From Gammaproteobacteria bacterium (GTDB lineage Bacteria; Pseudomonadota; Gammaproteobacteria; HK1): a DNA stretch of 6,632 bases. Below the pieces are notes generated by a model that saw only the letters and a list, made by a program, of their open reading frames with translations, searched no databases and had not been told where the DNA came from. The stretch is from the NCBI GenBank assembly GCA_020444775.1, contig JAGRHX010000098.1, forward strand, positions 1-6,632. Reading direction: 5' to 3'. This document shows positions 5,810 through 6,632 of this stretch, piece after piece; within the stretch, counting starts at the first letter, position 1; every line of letters begins with the position of its first letter. The translations under genes were made by a program, and so were the position numbers.

Positions 5810-6448
5810 TCAAGGTAGCGCGACCAGACCATTGAGCAGCGACTCCACCGCTGGAATGTTCTGCTCCAGCAGATTCTGTCCGGTGTAGGCGAGGAATTGC
5901 ACGGACCCCTCGGCGCCCGAGTAATAGTAGCCGAAGTAGGAGATGGCGATGCCCGAGACGGTGGCATCGATGCGCATGTGCAGTACGTCCAGACCGTTGA
6001 CCGAGCGCTTCTCCTGCTTGACGATTCTGGCATCAGGCGCCGCTTCACGGCCGTTCTGCAAGGCGATCTCAGGCCAGGACTCCATCGGGATCGGCACCTG
6101 CTCGGTGATCAGTATGCCGTACAGCTCACCGTTGACGAGGTTGTACTCGGCCGCGTCGCCGGGTTTGCCCTTCTTGAACTTCCACTGCTTCGGGTCGAGC
6201 CATACGCCCATGCCGATGTTGGAGCTCTTCAGCAGGAAGCTGGCCGACTCGGGCTTTTCGAAGCGGGTGGGATTGACCTCGACCGGCGGCGGCGCCTTGT
6301 TCGCGTCTACATAGGACCAGGTGCCGTTTTTGTACAAGATGATCTCTTCGCCGGTGTCGGTCACCGCCTTCTGCTGGGCATGGCAGACGGTTTGAGACAT
6401 CGCGAGCAATGACAAGGCCAGCAGCGGAAGTCGCAGGCGTGGATGCAC
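5810..6448 (-). CDS. Secreted or periplasmic protein of unknown function
   Basis: I do not recognise a named function. The 212-residue product has a clear signal peptide: MHPRLRLPLLALSLLAMSQT with a cleavage site after CHA24 (before QQ), predicting export to the periplasm or outside. The mature start, TDTGEEIILYKNGTWSYVD (30-48), resembles a short DGTW-type module seen at the N-terminus of several uncharacterised secreted bacterial proteins. The rest is soluble-looking, beta-rich and aromatic, with SYFGYYYSG (170-178) and no cysteine after the signal peptide. GTG 6448 is chosen because AGGAGG lies 9 bases upstream (6458-6463); an ATG at 6478 in the same frame would put that site inside the gene and add an arginine-rich extension before the signal peptide. 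It is separated from the PanE-like gene by 165 bases, so shared function is uncertain. Confidence 0.8.
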   Translation of the reverse strand: MHPRLRLPLLALSLLAMSQTVCHAQQKAVTDTGEEIILYKNGTWSYVDANKAPPPVEVNPTRFEKPESASFLLKSSNIGMGVWLDPKQWKFKKGKPGDAAEYNLVNGELYGILITEQVPIPMESWPEIALQNGREAAPDARIVKQEKRSVNGLDVLHMRIDATVSGIAISYFGYYYSGAEGSVQFLAYTGQNLLEQNIPAVESLLNGLVALP

Positions 6449-6457
6449 GGTTCGAAT

Positions 6458-6463
6458 CCTCCT
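6458..6463 (-). promoter_or_regulatory. Strong ribosome binding site deciding a GTG start
   Basis: AGGAGG on the minus strand lies 9 bases before the GTG at 6448, pointing to that codon, rather than the in-frame ATG at 6478, as the start of the secreted protein. Confidence 0.8.
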
Positions 6464-6493
6464 GAAATGGGTCCGCATCCTGTATCGGCGCGG

Positions 6494-6550
6494 CGGGCAG
6501 CGCTTGAGTGCGGATCCCCGCTCAAGCTTCGGCAGTCGCCCCACTGCCCG
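6494..6550. repeat. Structured leader: two adjacent stem-loops with a possible alternative pairing
   Basis: Stem-loop A pairs GCTTGAG (6502-6508) with CTCAAGC (6521-6527), with an inner CGG/CCG stem (6511-6513 with 6518-6520). Stem-loop B pairs GGCAGT (6531-6536) with ACTGCC (6543-6548) around 6 bases. In addition CGGGCAG (6494-6500) is complementary to CTGCCCG (6544-6550), which would enclose A and compete with B. No T-run follows, so this is not a standard terminator. It lies 46-102 bases upstream of the secreted protein's start, suggesting leader RNA structure or the end of an unseen neighbouring transcript. Confidence 0.45.
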
Positions 6551-6632
6551 TCGGTTTCGGCTTCCGGTCTCCCTGTACGCGCGGGCTTCGCCTCCACTGC
6601 GGCTGTGCGCACGCGGCGGCGGTGAGCTCAGC
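6551..6632. other. Right-edge non-coding stretch
   Basis: I see no supported gene here. The open frames on both strands are short, rich in Arg, Ala, Ser and Pro, and lack a ribosome binding site. The stretch may belong to the leader of the secreted protein or to the end of a gene beyond the window. Confidence 0.4.

Noticed and set aside
5787..5819. GCTACC/GGTAGC inverted repeat at the end of the secreted-protein gene as a terminator
   Set aside because: The arms are only 6 bases, the loop is about 21 bases and no T-run follows, so a terminator call is not supported.
1..6632. Mobile element, CRISPR array, toxin-antitoxin or defence system
   Set aside because: No transposase, integrase, terminal inverted repeats, spaced repeat array or small paired toxin-antitoxin genes could be seen on either strand.

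Overview
The window is GC-rich and compact, and every gene I can support lies on the minus strand. Gene style (ATG/GTG starts behind AGGAGG-type ribosome binding sites, 1-4 base overlaps) and protein families fit a proteobacterium, most likely an environmental gammaproteobacterium able to degrade aromatic or polycyclic compounds. That placement is an inference from style; no marker gene here fixes the taxon.

Read in the direction of transcription (high to low coordinates), the layout is as follows. (1) About 6632-6449: a non-coding leader with two adjacent stem-loops and a possible alternative pairing. (2) 6448-5810: a secreted protein of unknown function. (3) 5644-4655: an ApbA/PanE-type (ketopantoate reductase family) NADP-dependent oxidoreductase. 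(4) About 4640-4514: a short gap with a good sigma70-like promoter candidate. (5) 4513-2344: a tightly coupled Rieske non-heme iron oxygenase unit of beta subunit, alpha subunit and a small three-cysteine ferredoxin, overlapping by 1 and 4 bases. (6) 2343-2114: a gap of about 230 bases. (7) 2113-1679: a UspA-family protein. (8) 1635-112: a sodium:alanine (AGCS family) symporter. (9) 101-1: the first 33 codons of a transketolase gene that runs off the left edge; it is easy to miss because it is short.

The Rieske unit is the functional core. The alpha subunit has an intact Rieske cluster motif and mononuclear iron site, the beta subunit is full length, and the ferredoxin would pass electrons to the oxygenase. 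The ferredoxin reductase is absent from the window and must be encoded elsewhere. The PanE-like enzyme just upstream may oxidise or reduce a pathway intermediate rather than make pantothenate. The uspA-agcS-tkt group looks like a separate unit for stress response, amino-acid uptake and central carbon metabolism.

I found no mobile element, CRISPR array, tRNA, rRNA or clear new defence-type system. The most interesting points are the unusual ferredoxin pairing, the missing reductase, the neighbouring PanE-like enzyme and the structured leader at the right end.
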